Source: an uncultured Candidatus Altimarinota bacterium
Lineage (GTDB): Bacteria > Patescibacteriota > Gracilibacteria > BD1-5 > UBA6164
Length of the DNA: 64,000 nucleotides
Assembly: GCA_937944145.1 (NCBI GenBank)
Contig: CALDZK010000004.1
Coordinates: 124,001-188,000 of the forward strand
Direction of reading: 5' to 3'
Each line of letters starts with the position of its first letter. Position 1 is the stretch's first letter. Made by a program: the position numbers and the translations under genes. The notes under the pieces were generated by a model. The model saw nothing but the letters and a program-made list of their open reading frames with translations. It ran no database searches and had not been told where the DNA came from. Positions 19,445 through 33,859 of the stretch are shown in pieces.

Positions 19445-20650
19445 ATGCCAAAGAAAAATACTAATACCCCAGATCAAGAAACACCTGATATACTCACTCG
19501 TTTTGAGACTTGTATAGAGAGACTTTTACCACTTACCGAGGATATAAATAAACTTCTGGAGCAGGTATGAAAAAATCTAGAAGTAGACGAATGAGTAAGG
19601 AAAATATACTATTCCACTATTGAGAGTGATTCAGAAGAAAATGTTATCTCTACCCACCGTGAGGAGATATCATCTACTAAAAGACTCTTTGAAATCTGGC
19701 ATGAATTGCAAGATGAGGAGATAGAGTTTCCGAAAAAAACTACAGAAACTATAAGACGTCTTGCGGAGAAGATATCTGATACCTATGCAGGAGAGCTGGT
19801 ACAAGAACATGTTTCTACTTCGAAACAAAGAGTTATTGATAGTGTCACCACACCACCAAATGACGCTTTTAGCTCAGTTATTTTAGGGATACAAGGAGAA
19901 GAAAAGAGAAAAGTCTTTCTAGAGCATATTCATACAATTGATGCAGAAAGGCTCCAGAGTTTTTTTTCGAGTATCGATGACATACAATCGTTAGCATGGG
20001 TACTCAATGGAGTAGAAGATATTTCAAAGGTTGCGGCTCTTATAGACGGAGTAAAAGACACTACTCAGCTAATAGATATTATATACTTTTACCGCAAATT
20101 TATTCCGATATTAAACGGGGTACAAGATGTCAGAGATATTATCAGGCTTTTAAATACATTAAACAGTAATTATAACTTTGGGTTTCTTATTAATAATAAT
20201 TATTTCAATTCGAACTCTTTTATAAGCATTATCAATAACATTGATGATAGTACGAGTGTTTCTTTACTACTTAATAATGTTGATAATCTTAATAATGTTG
20301 ATAATCTTTATAAGATTTATACTGTTATTAGGATTGTACATACTGACTCAATGGTCTCTTTGTTAAATAATGCTCCAGTGAGACTTGGTTTACTTATTCA
20401 GGCTATAGATAATCCTACAGAGTTGGCATTGATTTTAAATAATCTAAAATATATCTCAGATTTCTGATATATATTGGATAATGTCAATCAAAATGATCTG
20501 GCTTATTTTCTTGATTCTTTTGACTCATCAGAAGAGACTATAGGCTTTTTAAATAATACAGATCCGGCTAAGATTGTAAAAGTTCTTGATGATTGAAAAA
20601 ATCCTGCTAGAAGAAATGTATTTGGAAAGTATACTCTACTCGTGTCATAG
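19445..20650 (+). CDS. Helical tandem-repeat protein of unknown function
   Basis: A 401-aa soluble protein with no signal peptide. After a charged N-terminal ~150 residues it consists of degenerate units of about 20-30 residues with the pattern Asn-Gly/Asn-Val-x-(D/N)-x-(S/T/N)-x-(V/L)-x-x-L-(I/L): VLNGVEDISKVAALIDGVKD, ILNGVQDVRDIIRLLNTLNS, LLNNVDNLNNVDNLYKIYTV, LILNNLKYISDFGYILDNVN. Such short helical repeats usually make a solenoid that binds protein. Asn content is very high. UGA-Gly codons at about 19568, 19589, 20465 and 20597. No known family recognised. No obvious terminator follows the UAG. Confidence 0.65.
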
Positions 20651-20748
20651 TCTCTCAGGAGATGAGACCAAAAATCTATATAACACATAAAAATGCTATT
20701 TTTGTCATACTAAAATAGTTTATGTACACGAAAATTGTACATTTTTGC

Positions 20749-20776
20749 TTGCTCGACTCGACTTTTTAACTATTAT
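20749..20776 (+). promoter_or_regulatory. Promoter of the giant surface-protein gene
   Basis: TTGCTC, 16-bp spacer, TATTAT, about 47 nt before the ATG at 20824. Confidence 0.4.
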
Positions 20777-20823
20777 GTTAAAAAGTCTTTTTTGTGCTCT
20801 TTCTTCCTAAAAACTCGAGTTGT

Positions 20824-23800
20824 ATGCAGTTTTCTTTTTTCCAAAAAATTATATCTTTTTCTCTTATTTTTTTCTTGCTTTTTGGTTTTACGATTCGTGT
20901 TCCTTTCGTTGCGTTTTTTGGATCTCAAACCTACGCTGAATCTGAGGATTTTTATAATCTTGTTTCTATCATCGTGGACGAGGATATCTATGATGACATC
21001 AGGAGTAAACTCGTACGATATACTCAGGATATCCAGTGAGTACTAGAAAATACAAGAGTAGTGATACTCCCTACTCCTTCTACTGCAACGGCTTTTGATA
21101 TCGCTTCACTCAATGAAAAACTCTACTATGAGTGATACAAATGAGTGAGGGATGTCGACTTTGAGTCAAAACTCGTTGGGACCCTGCTGGTAGGGGATAT
21201 ACCCGTTCCAGTAGTTTTTGATGAGAGTAGTTCTTCGAGGACTATCCTACCCTATACAGACTTTGAAGATAAAAGTTATATCTATGATCATAACAGTGAT
21301 ACCTATCAGCCAAATCCCGACGCAGCAATAGAAGTCACTCCTGAAATATGGCATGGAGTTATCTCTCCTCATTCATGAGATTCTGATACTGACGTAGAAC
21401 TGATCCGAGACTATCTTGATAAAAATCATGATTTTTATCGTGGGCAATGAAATTTTTCTGAAGATCTAGGTGTCATAAATGCAAATGCAATTGACGATGT
21501 ACCTGCAGGGTATGAACCATATGTATTTTATTATGATCAGTTTCGTGAAAGTCAGGCTCTGAGTTATGAGAGATATCAGTGATACCAGGCATATACTCAA
21601 AATATAGAAGATATTAGCTACAACCGTTTTACCCGTGAGCTCGCTGATAAAGTAAAAGACCAAGTCCTATGAGTACAAAATGAAAATCTCAGAGATCTCG
21701 TAGAAAAGGCAATACCAGGTTTTGATATAGGTCAAGCTGGTGATGGGCCAGATGTCACAAATACTCCTGATATACAGACTCGATTTCTTATCAATGAGTC
21801 TACGAATAAATTTTTAGATATCTTCAACGAAGGAACCCTCTCGGATATCCGTAAGTATGTCTATAATGCTGGAAGATATAATGGACAAGGAAGCGAGGTT
21901 AATGTAGATATGGCTCCTTTTCTTATATCTCTTCTTGACGAAGTCAGTGCTCAGATAATAAAAAACACTAACAATCAACTCGAAGACCAGATAGATACGC
22001 TCGTACAATCTGGTCTTTCACGTAATCTCATCATACCAACCACCAGACAGATAGGATCTTCGGGACAAGTATGTAGATCAACGTATACAAATTTTTATTA
22101 TGGACAACAAGGATCAGATATAAACTCCGCAGCTGACTGTAGTATATATAGAGGATCTCTAGACTCTGAGTGAAAACTCGTAGAGGGAAATAGGGGCCTC
22201 AATGTAGACAATGTCCAAGATGATCTAAGACTCTGTACTACTGATATTCGTAGTGATTCAAACGGAGTGGTTACCTCAGGAATTTCTGGATACTGGGGAG
22301 GGAATACTCCTATCAATCTAGACAATAATTCTTTTGATTCTGTATTTACAGAACTTGGAGATCATAATGTACAGTGAGGGATTATTCCGGTGTTTGATAT
22401 AGCTGGAGCGAGAGAAGTCTCTGACTCTCGTCTTGTTCCTTCTCCACTTAACTGTTTGACTCCCAGGTATATACTGACTGCTGAGAGTAGACTTGTCAGG
22501 AGCTGAGGTCCTGACGGAGAAAATACAAATTGTCAGTCAAGTTATAGGGTTCCTATATCTGGACAGACAGCGCAAAACTGGAGTTGTAGTACTGTTAATA
22601 GAGTCTGAAACTTTTCTGATGATTTCGCTTTTCAGTATGAAAATATTCCTAATAATTCCTGAGGAAGTTGTGTTCTAGATGTAGTGAAACTATGAAATGA
22701 TGTCTTGAGATCCCATAGTGTGGCTCCAAACTGTAGGACAGTACGTACTCCTGGATCGGGCTGACCAGATGGAGATCCAATAGGAGGAGGATCGAGGCAA
22801 GTATGTAGTTGTCCAAGACCGACTTCGACCTATGAGTATAAAAAGATCCCATCATATATAGAACATAAGTCCCCAACAAACCAAGAGTTTGGAGAACAGT
22901 TGCAAGCTCTAACAAGCCAATCTCTGCCAGTAGATGTTGATAGATATATAGATTTTGTTGCTGCAGATGGAGAGTATGCTAGAGTAGACTATCCTCACCT
23001 GTTTCGTGTAGATGTAGGGAGTGAGGCAGATATCGATCTGGAGAGTGTAGATATCTCTCTCAAGTCGTATCTCGATAACATCTCTACAGATATAAATACT
23101 CTTATCTCAGAGCGAAATCCTGAAAAACTCTCAGGGATAGAAAAAACTCTCTATGATCTGACGACTACGGGAAGTTTCCCAGGTGCTGATGTGGATCTAT
23201 ACACTTCTCTCAGTGATAGAGAACTCCAGACACTTGATCTTGATGGAGATCAAAAAGAGATATCCTACTATGATACTCTCGTTTTTGCTGTATATTGGAA
23301 TAGTCTCAAGACAGCATCTGGAAAATACAAGTTTATATTTGAAAACTATCTCTCAGATCAGTTTGGAGATGAGAACCAAGCATTTCCTCTTCCAAGAAAT
23401 AAAAAATTCTATGAAGTTACCTATATAGCAGCTCCAGGTGATACTCAAAATGCCTACATAAAACTCGATCCCGAGAGTAAAGCAGACAACCCATTTGCAG
23501 AAATTATCGCAAGGAACATAGCCCTTAGTACAACGCTTCTTTCGGCAAATGTCATATGACCAGAAGATAGAGATGGAGTGTTTGCCTGTGCTCCTCCTGA
23601 TGGAATTCCTATTTGGGAGTGGATTCCAGCTGTTATTTGTTGGCTCCAGTCAAACCTCCCTCCAACTATTAGTATCTGAGAATGAGCCTGTGGTCCGAGC
23701 CTCTTGACCAAAGAGGAACAAGAACTCTTGCACGTCTGTCAAGGAGATGTAAACAAAAACGGAATCAATGACTGTATAGAGTGAAAACTCACAGATGGGA

Positions 23801-26800
23801 GTCTAGAACTCGAGAGTGATAGCTCAAAGTACCACTATAACTCTGTTGGGACACTTTGAGTGTCAGTGAGGGACAAGGATGATAACCTCGTAGCTTTTGA
23901 TAATATTAGTTATGTGGATTTTAGACTCAAACGCCTCGAGATACCCCTAGATACAGACCAAGAGTTTGGGGGAAATAATATACAAGTTATCTATGATGAG
24001 GCAGATACTGCAAAGAGTTCTAAGCAAGACTATCAAGCAGCGCAAAAGTATATACGTTTCCGCGAATCTCGTTCTCGTGTTTCTGGAGGGACAGCGCTTA
24101 CGTATTTTTCTACTAAAAATAGTGACTTCAATGCTGAGTTTATCTCAGACCTTCGCTATAGTGATAATCAGGATGTAGAGAGTATATTTTTAGAGAGCAA
24201 TACTCTCCCAGTTCAAGTACGTGGAGATAGGCTGTTTCTTAACTCGTATTCTCTCAGTGAACAAGATGATATATCTCCAGGAATCTCTCAGAGAGAAGTT
24301 TCGGATCTAGAGACCTTGTTTCTCATAGATACAAATATATCTCGAGTAGAGGATCTGGAGCAAGAGATACTTGAGATCAATGAGAGTCCTGAAAAAGGAA
24401 TTCTTGCTATTACCAATTATTCTAAATGAGGAAATGTTCTCTCGCTTGAGTATCCATTGACACTTCGTCTGAGTCGAGATGAAGAGATACTCTATGAACA
24501 ATCGGGTATTGTTATCTCAGATCTAGATCCGTATCTCGCTCTGCCTCCCATAGAAAAATCATGAAAGATAGAGATATCTGTTGTCGATGCGAGTGGATAT
24601 CAGGCAACAAAAACTATAGAGTATAGACCTACTGTTCCTTCTCAACTAGATGTTGAGCTAGGAACTACTATATCTGAAACATGAGGAAACCTTACTACAC
24701 ATATACTCACGATTTTGGACAGATTTGAAAACGTAGTAAGTGGAGAAGTTTATAATCTCGATCTAGAGATAGATGGAGATGGGCTCGTATTTCAAGAGAC
24801 AGGAGACAGGGATATATCTACAAATACTATTGAGTGATACAAGATATTTCGTACTCTCTCAACTGATGAGACTGATCAAAACACTCTGAACTTTCAACTC
24901 CGAGATCCTGCTGGAAATACTCTCGTAGAGACAAGTCGTAGTATAGATACTCTGAGTGATATCACGATAGATATAGAACCTACAACTGGACCTATCGTTG
25001 TTGGAGGAGGAGAGTATAGTTTTGATATAGAGCTCCAGGATGGTGGAGGAAACCTATTGACAGACTTTGACTCGCGCGCGTACCTGACTCTCAACCCACT
25101 CTATGGATCAACGAGTAGTTCCTATGTAGATATAGTAGATGGAAAAACTACAATAACCCTCCAAACTAGTACCATTGCAGCGAGAGATGTAAAACTCGAG
25201 TTTCAGGTGGAGGGGATTGCCCGTATCATAGAGGAGTATATAGATATTCTTCCAGAGGAGCCGATACGTATCGATCTCTCTCTCAGTCGTGATCAGATAG
25301 AGGCGAGTTCAGATGACTCCACTTTTGTCTACGCAACCCTCAGAGATAGGTATGATAACGAAGTCTTTACAGACGACTCAACAGAACTTTCTCTCGAGGT
25401 AGAGAGATCTTCGAGTTCTATTATCACTATAAATCAGGACACAAAAACCGTAAAAGATGGAAAGACACAATTTCAACTTCAAGGAACAAATATTCCATGA
25501 ATTGGATATTTTAAAGTAGACTCATCACCTGATATCTCAGAGAATTCTTTTGAAATCATTGGACAAGCTCCATTTATAAAAAATCGTCTTACGATTCCAA
25601 CGATGACAAATGATTCTGGACTGACAGAGCAAGGAGAGGCATTTTTCAAAGAATATAATAACCAGACATATATAACGAGGTTTGCGAGTAGACAATGACT
25701 GCTGTGAGACCGAGCATACGCAGAAATGTCTCCTGTTTTACAAGAGAGAATTCTCGAGTTTTGGGATGAGACAAATAGTCTGCAGGTAAATGGAGTTGGA
25801 GAAAATGCAGGGAGTATAGAAACGTTTTATTTTTGGAATGAGGATGATATACGAGGAAATTCTTATAATGGAATCTACTCTATATTACTAGGAGCACCAT
25901 ACGGAGACATCACTCAAGAAAAATACCTTGCATGAGCAGTACTCTTTGATAGAGATAATAGATCTCTTGCAGTGAGTTCGACTCTGAGCAATCCCTATGC
26001 CTATCACGACATACTTCGTATTGGGTCTGCTGGGAGTATAGATCAAGTCCTCTCAGGAGATATCACTCAGGATATAGAACTTAGACCAGAGCTTGACAGA
26101 GAGGGACGTATTTCTCTAGATATCTTCAACGCTGCACTTGGAACGCACGTTTGAAAACTGTATTATAACTTTGGTAACGTGTGACCAGAGATATGTTCCT
26201 CTGATATAGATGTGTGTGTTTGACAGGAGAGTGGAGTATTTATACAGTCACTTGATAGTCAGTACACTCTGGAAGAGTCCTCAGGAGATACCTCTCTGAA
26301 AAATGCTTTTTGAACTTCACTTTTAGAACTCAAACAATGAGGCTCTATAGAGAGACACTCAAATTTGTATTTTGAGGTCAACACTGATCAGCTGCGTGAT
26401 TACCTGCTACTTGATGTGATGTCAGGGGATCAGACGATTGCTCAAATAGCTCTCAGTCTCAGAGAAAATCCTGTTGATATTACTCGCGATCAGACACTTT
26501 TGACCAATAAACTGAGTACTTTAAAAAATACACTTATAGCGCATCTCAAGACAAACCAGTATGGATCTCGTGATATATTTCAAAAAAATGGAGCAACACA
26601 AAAAGTACTGTTTTATAATGATCCTTTTGGAGACCCGGGTCGTCTCGATAGTTTTCATGAATCATCTGATCTAGGTTTTGAAAATATCTCTGAAGAAAAA
26701 TGACTCGGATGGGAAGAGGCCAATAAATCACTACTTCTCTTTGCTGCAGGAGAAACTATCGGAGAAGCTACAAGACAGTATGCTTCGTTTTCACTCATCA

Positions 26801-29800
26801 ATCTCGGAGATCCTGTAGTGAGTATGAAAAAAATACCAGAAAACTTTATCAATGCTCCAAGTATCGAAAAGTCGTTTGACTCAACTCTATGAAAAAAAAT
26901 ATCAGATACAGATAATGTTCTTTCCTATCAAGTGTTTGATTACAATAACGATCAAAGACAAGATGTTATTCTCGTGAAAAGTGATGGATATATAGAACTT
27001 CTCGAAAATATAGATACTGCTTCGAATTTCTTGGAAAAATGAAATCTTGTATATGCAGTAGATGGTGGACCAACAAGACTTGTAAAAGTTTGAGACTTTA
27101 CAGGAGATAACTATGATGATATATTCTTTGTGAGTCAGGATGGAGAGCCAGTTATCTTCAATAATCATGTAAAAGACTTTCGTCGTATTTCCCTGAGTGA
27201 GCAGTTTAGTTTGAGCGGGGCTATTATTCAGGCAGAAGTATTTGATATGGATAATGATTCGAGAAGTGATATCGTGACACTCGATGATGCAGGGCAGATA
27301 CATATATTTTATGGGTGAGGAAATCCTCAAAGTCCTCGTTTTGAGAGTCTCAGTGTCGGAGACTGATATGGTATAGAACTATCAGAGGCAACGATCTCTA
27401 GATGAGGGGCTTTGTATTTTGATGGTTTACCTCAGATAGATAATTCTGGAGACCTCTCATCACTGGCATCTGAAAATACGGCATTTGCAGATGCAATAAA
27501 TAGTGCAAATAGTAATGGAGTTGGGGTTCCAGCACCAGAGTTTTTCCCAGAACATTTGGCTGATAGACTTTTGTTTATTGATCTTCCATATACTCCTGTG
27601 TGATTTGATCTTGAGGATCTCAGTGATACGGAAGTATTTGAAAGGGCTGTTGATGCAGGAATAGATACTTCAAATTATGCAGAGTTTGATGGGTTTCTCA
27701 GAGAGAGTGGAGACTCACTCAAAGATTTTGTACAGGAATATGGTTCTTTTGTTGATTTTAATAACTTTTCAGGCCAATCAACTCAGACTTCTTTTCTCCG
27801 TAGTGAGTACGCGAGTAGTCAGGATATAAGTATTGAAAAGAAGTTTACAGATCTTTCCCCGAGTGTACTCCAGACAGGAGACAAGGTTGCTGTAGAAGTG
27901 CGTATAAAAAATACTGGCAATCAAATAAGAAATAATGTTGCGTTTGTTGATACAATAGCAAAGAATTTTGTACTTGATTCTACAGAAATCACAGTGTTGT
28001 CACAAGACAATAAAACTCTCCCAGTGAAGCAATGACCGGGGATATATGATCTTCTTATAGATTGATTTTTCCTCATTCCTGGAGAAGAAATAATACTCGA
28101 GTATACTCTTGAGACGCTTCCTCTCAGGTATGGATATATACAGGTTGGACTCTTTGAAGAAGGAGAACTCGGAGATGATATATATGGAGATATCATACTA
28201 AAACCAGATCATTTTAACTGTGGAGATGAGGCTGATATTTATACTTCGGTTTCTGAGAGGTCTTATGTAGAAGGGATCACTAACCCAGTTTGTGATGAAA
28301 ATACACAACGACTCCCAGACGATCTTACGAGAAATACGATTGATACGAATGGGAATGGTGTTCCAGATTATATAGATGATCTCGTAAATAACGAAGATGA
28401 TAGACTCGAGTACGCAGAGAGTATTCTCGAAGAGTTTCACCAAGACAGTGATAATGATGGAATTCCTGATAGAGATGACAGACTTCCAAAAACAAATGAT
28501 GATGACACAGATATCCTTTGAACTATTAACCAGATCAATGAAACAGTTGATGAGATATCGGAGGAACTCGATACGGTGATAGAATGACTGAGCTGTGGTT
28601 TTGGAGGAGGGAGTTGTATCGCAACCCCACTAAACTGGGCTCCACTTGCTCCATGAGGAGATCCAACTCTATTTGGTCTTCCGATAGGAAATGGACTCAG
28701 AGTAGATGAAGGGATCCCTATCCTTTCAGGACTCACGGGGATAAATATTCCTAATCCTTCTGGATGTTTTCAGGTTCCAACAGTATATCCTGCCTCTCCT
28801 TTTGCTTTTCGTGGAACATGTACTACTTCGCTTGGAGCTGGATGATCTCTCTGAGTCAACTCTCCTACGAACTTTTTTCGTCTCTTTGCAACACCAACTC
28901 TCACAGGTGGATTTGGTATAGCTGCGTGTTTTTGAGCTCCTGCGAGTGTTGTTTGAAATACTCCACCTCCAGGTGTTTCTCCTATTGCTCCAGGATGAAA
29001 CTGTGTAGTTGCTGCTGTACCACTGCTTTGATGTCAGGGAGAGGAGGGAGACCCACGTGTGACAGGGATACCGTTTCAGTATCCAAACTATGGGATTATA
29101 CATGCAAATTGTCCATCTGGCACTGTGGATAAAAAAACACTTCCTCCAGAAATAGATGAGGATTTTGTAGAGCAGTATATAGACTATAAAGAAACAGGAA
29201 ATAAGACCCAGAGTCTCGTTGACAGTTTTAAAACAGCATTTCAAGAGGTAGCTGAATGAGGAGGAAATTGGAATATCCCATCATGACCTTTGGTGAATAT
29301 TGGCTGAGGAGGAGACGTCGATCTCGGGCTCAATGTTCAGTTTGATGCTTCGGCTCTTGGGAGTTGAAATTTTGAGGACGTGATACAAGTCCAAAACACT
29401 AGAACAGCTGGTTTTCCAAGTTTTCTCATGGACTGGGTAACACGTCAACTCGAAGAAGTGGTAAACAAACTTACAAACCTTCCAAAGATATTTGTGATTC
29501 TCCCTGATTTTTCAGGTATATTTGATGCAGGGTGGGAGGACTATTCCTCAGAGTTTGATCAAGCATTTGAAAAACAACAACAAGTATCAGATCAAAATAG
29601 GCAAAACATCCAAACACAGATAGACGGACTCAGATGACAAAAACGTGCTCTTTCATGTAGTGGTCAGGATAGAGCGAGGTGTAGGATTCTTGACCTACAA
29701 ATATCTGGACTCGAGCAGCAAAAAAGAGTTTCTCAGCCTGAAACGCTCTCAGGAATCAAAGCTGCCTATGAGTTCCTGGGAAATATCCCTCTTGTACAAA

Positions 29801-32800
29801 TAGAGTCAGAAACTATCAGTATCAATGTCCCATGGGCCGATGCGTCGAGTCTTGATAGAGCTCTGACGGACTGGAGGTTTGCTCTGGATCAATGGAAATC
29901 AGAGATTGCACGCGCAAAATCTGAGTGGGATATCAGTGATGGAGATCTCAGAGACAAGTTTGATAGCGACGCTGAAGGTCTACTACGCTCGCTCGAGAGA
30001 AATATAGAGATTCTGGAGGAGTACAAAGAGTTTCCAGAGAAACTCAATGAACTCATCAGTATCAAAGAAGTATGGCTCGAGCAGATACTCTGTAATATCG
30101 AAGCTATTTCTGGACTTATTGGAGGTTGGATTTCGAGTAATGGTGAGAGATTTAAGGCTTGGGTAGAGTTGTTTATCCTTATAAAATCTATTCTCAAATC
30201 ATGGCAACTTCTCATAGATGTATTTCAGTGATATGAAGAAGAATGTCATCAGTGTAAAAATGAACGTCAGGATTTACAGAACTTTATTTGGACACTTATC
30301 GGTGGAGTGATACCACAACTTCCGATTATTCAGTTTCCAAAGTGGCCAGATATTATCCTCGATCTTCACAATGTTCGTGCTGGTATGACTGTATATCTTC
30401 CAGATTTTCAGGTAAATCTTAGACCAATAGTTCTCCCGACTCTTCCGACACTCAGTTTGCCAGACACTCCAAACGCGAGTCTCTCACTCCCAGAGCTTCC
30501 TATTCTTCCGACTTTTGAACTTCCAGAGCTCCCAGAGCTCCCAACTCTTCCATCAGTAGAACTCCCTGATCTCCCACCACCACCACAGATTCCAAAACTT
30601 TTTGGAGCTGTAGAGGGAATTCTCAATATTCTCAAACTCGTTACAAGAGTTATGTGTATCGTAAAACAATCTCCATTTGTACCGGAGTGGAGAGTAGGTG
30701 ATCAAATAGCATTTATCACAGAGAGAAATGGAAATATTCCAACTGATTTTATAGACCTCACTTTTCCTCAGTTTAGTTATCCGGTAGTTGACGCGATCAA
30801 AGTAACGACTTTTGTAAATTTTGAATTTGAAACAGAATTTATTCTCGAAACAGTGAGACAAATAACAGCTCCTCTGGATACATTTTCGAGTGATATAGTA
30901 AGTCTTTTCAAGATCCAAGTTCCTGATGTAGATGTCGCAGGAGCTGTGATAGATGATATAAATGTAGATATAGAGATAGATGGCTCAGTTGATGTGAATG
31001 GTCAGGATATTTCTTCTCTTAGAGGAAATTCAAAATGATTTGCTTTTCTCTCAATACTTTTTGCAAAAAAAATCCAAGATCTCTTTGTATATGTTCATGA
31101 CAATAAAGATGCCACAGTTTCAAATAGAGAGTTTATTTCTTTTGTACAAGAAAACCTTGCTTCACCAGCTGTCACGTCGAACCCTCGTCTAAACGAAGTT
31201 CGTAAACTCTGGGAAGAAGTAGGAAACCTAACCTATTCAAAAGAAAATAAACTCATACAAGCACTACTTGATAATAAAAATGCAAAATTTGATGAACTGC
31301 AAAATATCATCACTACAGAGATGCGTCTTACTAAAGAACTCAGAGAAGACCTCAGAGATTTTGGTACTCCAACAAACATCACACAAACGAGCATATTTGC
31401 TCAGTCACAGGTAGAAGCTTATAATCAGAGATTGTCATGATATAATGAAAAGCTCGTAAAATCAGCTATAAATCTCATCGAGTGATGAGATGATAGTTAT
31501 AGGGAAACCCAAATCAGCCAAGTAGCTGGAGAACTCAAGAGTGAAATCCGTCAAGGAATTACCTCCTATAGTGATTCTATACAAGAGCCTCTCTATGCGT
31601 CTCACAACGGAATACCTCATAGCTCAAGTGAAGTAAACTCATGTAGTTATGGAGGTTCTGGTTCTGGATATCAGTATAACTATGAAGGCATCTATGTTCT
31701 TGAATTTGATAGACACTATAGACTCTTTGAGTATCTTGATGAACTCAGAGGAGATGAGTATACAACTCCTCTTGATGTAGATCAGGATGGAGATGAAGAT
31801 CTCTTATATATGGTTGCTGGAGAAGTATTTCTCAAAGAAAATCTCAAAAATACAGACACAAAAAGTTATGTAAACCTCCCCCCTCTGATTCTCACCGCAG
31901 ACAATAACAGTTTTTATAATGGAGATGTGTACTATGAAGCTATAAATGGATTTCAAGAGGCAAATGTCAGCGATAGTCATATCAACATACAGTTTCAAGC
32001 CCCAACTGACGAGAGTAGAGATAACTTCCGTATGGAGTTTTATACGATTGTAGATAAATTTCGTCATTTGGGAGACCAGGAATATATTCCTGCAAATACA
32101 AAAAAACAGATCGTAGACGCATTTGCTGATATCCCTAAAAATACTCTTATCGGATCAAACCAAAATTATACTCTTGGTAAAAATCTTGCCTATATAAAAA
32201 GTGCGTGAGTTATTCCTGGGGCAAAACTGACTACCAGAAAAATGCTCAATATCAAAGATGATCTCAGAGAGAACAACCTTGTGACTTTGACAACAAACTC
32301 TGAGCTCTATGCCTGAAGAAACAATTTTACTATAGAGTACTATACTACAGACCCAGAAGTTACAGAGAGAGTCACGGTAGAAAAACATACACATATATCT
32401 TTCCCAGAGTTGACTTCTATCATTGGTCTGACGGGAGACGCATATGTTGCGGGTTCTATAGATGAAGATATAGAAGGAGCACGTATCCTCCAACATATAG
32501 GAAAACCTCTCCTTGCATGAGCGACTCTTGAGTACACAGGAAATGACCAAAATCTCACAGAGTCTTCTCATATAGATATAGAGTATTATGATGGATCTGA
32601 AGTAGAACTCCATATGTCAGAAGTCTCTCACTATAGACTCTATGAACTTGGAAATAATGATACTCAGCATCTGATTCGCCTGAGAGTTGCAAATGATTTT
32701 TACTACGCAAAAATACATACTTTTCGAGACAATATCCCCTGAACTCAGTCTCGTCAGATACTATTATCTCCTCAAAAACAAGCTGATACGCAACCACCAG

Positions 32801-33849
32801 AGATAGGACTCAATCAAAAAATACGTATTCCGGTATATCAGAAAAAAACTATTGATCTGACCCCATATATTTATGAGGATTCTGGTATCGGAAATATACG
32901 TGATGTTGCTATAGATTTTGATTTTGAGACAGATAATGATAATGATGGAGATCCTCGTAATGATAGAGATACACAAAATATAAATATCCTCCAAAGTCCT
33001 AATAGTATCAAGGTTGAGTTTTGAGAATACGAGGAACTATTCTCTCGTCAGATACGTATCTCCCTGACAGATGGAAATGATAATACGGGGCATAAAGATA
33101 TCGATTTCGAAGTGTACCCACCAGCTCCTCAAATACAATGATATGATGAGAGCACGATAGAAGGAGTAATAGATGAAACACTCCAAAACGAACCAGTGAG
33201 GATATATAGAGTGAGATGATGAGCGATAAAGAAACTGGAAAATACTGAAGGAAGTGATGTAGTAGAGACAACAGGAACAGGATGATATACTTTTGGTATT
33301 CCAGATACAACAAAATGACTTCTCCTAGAAAGGGATGATGTAGAAGTGGCAAGTGTAGATGAAGATTCGTGAGCTATATCACTTCTCTCTCCACTGGCTC
33401 GTGTTCAGGTACTTGCGTCAAACGATACGGGTAACGCAGAATGATTTCCGAGAATCTCGATAGAGTATTTGGGAGACGAGATATTTTACCAATACATACA
33501 ACCAGAAGTGGACCCAGATATATCTATTATTCGATCACGTGATGAGATAACGGGAGAAGGAATTTATGTTCGTATTCTTGATCAGGATGCGTACAATTAT
33601 TTCAAAGTTCCTCTAGGAGTTAGATTTAACCCCGGGGCTGTCGTGTTATATCTCCGAGGTGATGATCAAAAAAATAACGTGTTTAGCGTCTTTCGTGATG
33701 GACGTGTCTACTCTGAAGATACGAGCAGATATACTCTCAAATATCAGGTACTCGATGACACGACGAGTTATATACTCCATGACTCTGTGACTCAGACAGA
33801 TATTGCTGAGGTAATTTTAGAGATAGATGGAAGTTATATATTGAGGTAG
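20824..33849 (+). CDS. Giant (4341 aa) secreted multidomain surface protein
   Basis: One reading frame of 4341 codons broken only by dozens of UGA, ending at UAG; all long standard-code fragments share its phase. Residues 1-40 are a signal/anchor helix. About 70-260 (VGTLLVGDIPVPV, EIWHGVISPHS) weakly resembles gingipain-type C25 folds without a clear catalytic pair. About 1280-1560 holds invasin-like Ig domains (VYATLRDRYDNEV). About 2030-2200 has FG-GAP/VCBS-like repeats (DYNNDQRQDVILVK, DFTGDNYDDIFFV, DMDNDSRSDIVTL). About 2340-2460 is DUF11-like; about 2500-2565 is rich in Ca-binding DSDNDGIPDRDD. About 3200-3260 is a Leu-Pro repeat (LPELPELPTLPSVELPDLP); near 3650 another DQDGDEDLLY unit. 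Probably an adhesin or attachment fibre. No SLH, LPXTG or C-terminal helix, so its anchor is the N-terminus or unknown. Confidence 0.85.
30430..30600 (+). repeat. Leu-Pro coding repeat inside the giant gene
   Basis: Repeated xxLPxLP units (LPTLPTLSLPDTP, LPELPILPTF, LPELPELPTLPS, LPDLPPPPQIP) encoded by reiterated ctcccagagct/cttccgac blocks. Likely an extended stiff linker between domains. Confidence 0.8.
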
Positions 33850-33859
33850 AAAGGAGGTA

